Positions 63,901 to 64,000 of a stretch of 64,000 bases of DNA are shown in pieces. How positions within the stretch are numbered: position 1 is the first letter of the stretch; each line of letters starts with the position of its first letter. The notes beneath the pieces were generated by a model. The model was given only the letters and a program-made list of their open reading frames with translations, did not search any database and was not told the origin of the DNA. The position numbers and the translations under genes were made by a program. The stretch is from Syngnathus acus (Eukaryota; Chordata; Actinopteri; Syngnathiformes; Syngnathidae), in contig NC_051104.1 in the NCBI RefSeq assembly GCF_901709675.1, positions 3,455,501-3,519,500 of the forward strand. The letters are read 5' to 3'.

Positions 63901-64000
63901 TCCAGGGCGCTCGCGTTGCACGTGCAAATGGCCGCTAATTGCGCCAAATTAGCGCCTATGTTTAGCCGAGCGGCTCCTGTCCCAGAGAGCGTGCTGCTAA
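60918..64000. other. Terminal stretch without recognisable genes
   Basis: T-rich sequence to 61400, then mixed sequence. A TG/CG dinucleotide tract occupies 63383-63433 and a near-X-box GTTGCCATGGTGAC lies at 63587-63600. No coding exon was identified. Confidence 0.4.
63383..63433. repeat. (TG)n microsatellite with CG interruptions
   Basis: About 25 TG units broken by three CG dinucleotides. Confidence 0.95.

Overview
The window is vertebrate nuclear DNA from a ray-finned (teleost) fish. Genes are split by short GT-AG introns, 3' ends carry AATAAA signals, and hAT and LINE debris is scattered between them. Two genes place it in fishes: an actinodin (fin-fold actinotrichia protein, absent from tetrapods) and a teleost-multiple-tissue (TMT) opsin. 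I rebuilt the gene models by hand from reading frame, splice sites and remembered family sequences. All complete multi-exon models sum to a multiple of three.

Layout. 1-3930 (+): 3' part of transferrin receptor 1, followed by a 3'UTR with six iron-responsive elements. 5413-12170 (+): tnk2 (ACK1 tyrosine kinase); the tfrc-tnk2 pairing matches human 3q29. 13627-15980 (+): four-exon TMT-type opsin. 17945-21722 (-): actinodin with a tandem duplicated coding exon. 22976-24189 (-) and 24684-26022 (+): cops9 and enkur, head to head over a ~0.5 kb shared promoter with an RFX X-box. 26903-32939 (-): fbxl7, four coding exons. 35461-37650 (+): rala. 39208-~46470 (+): cdk13; the rala-cdk13 pairing matches human 7p14. 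About 46.5-64 kb: no recognisable coding gene, only microsatellites, LINE and hAT fragments, possible non-coding regulatory DNA and one CpG-rich candidate 5' exon near 60.7-60.9 kb.

The genes are unrelated housekeeping, signalling and sensory loci rather than an operon-like system. The parts most worth a second look are the iron-responsive hairpins with a 38-bp tandem expansion, the exon-level duplication and repeated C-x7-C motif in actinodin, the Q-R-Y variant of the E/DRY motif in the opsin, and the X-box in the cops9/enkur promoter. Nothing here looks like a CRISPR array, phage or bacterial system.
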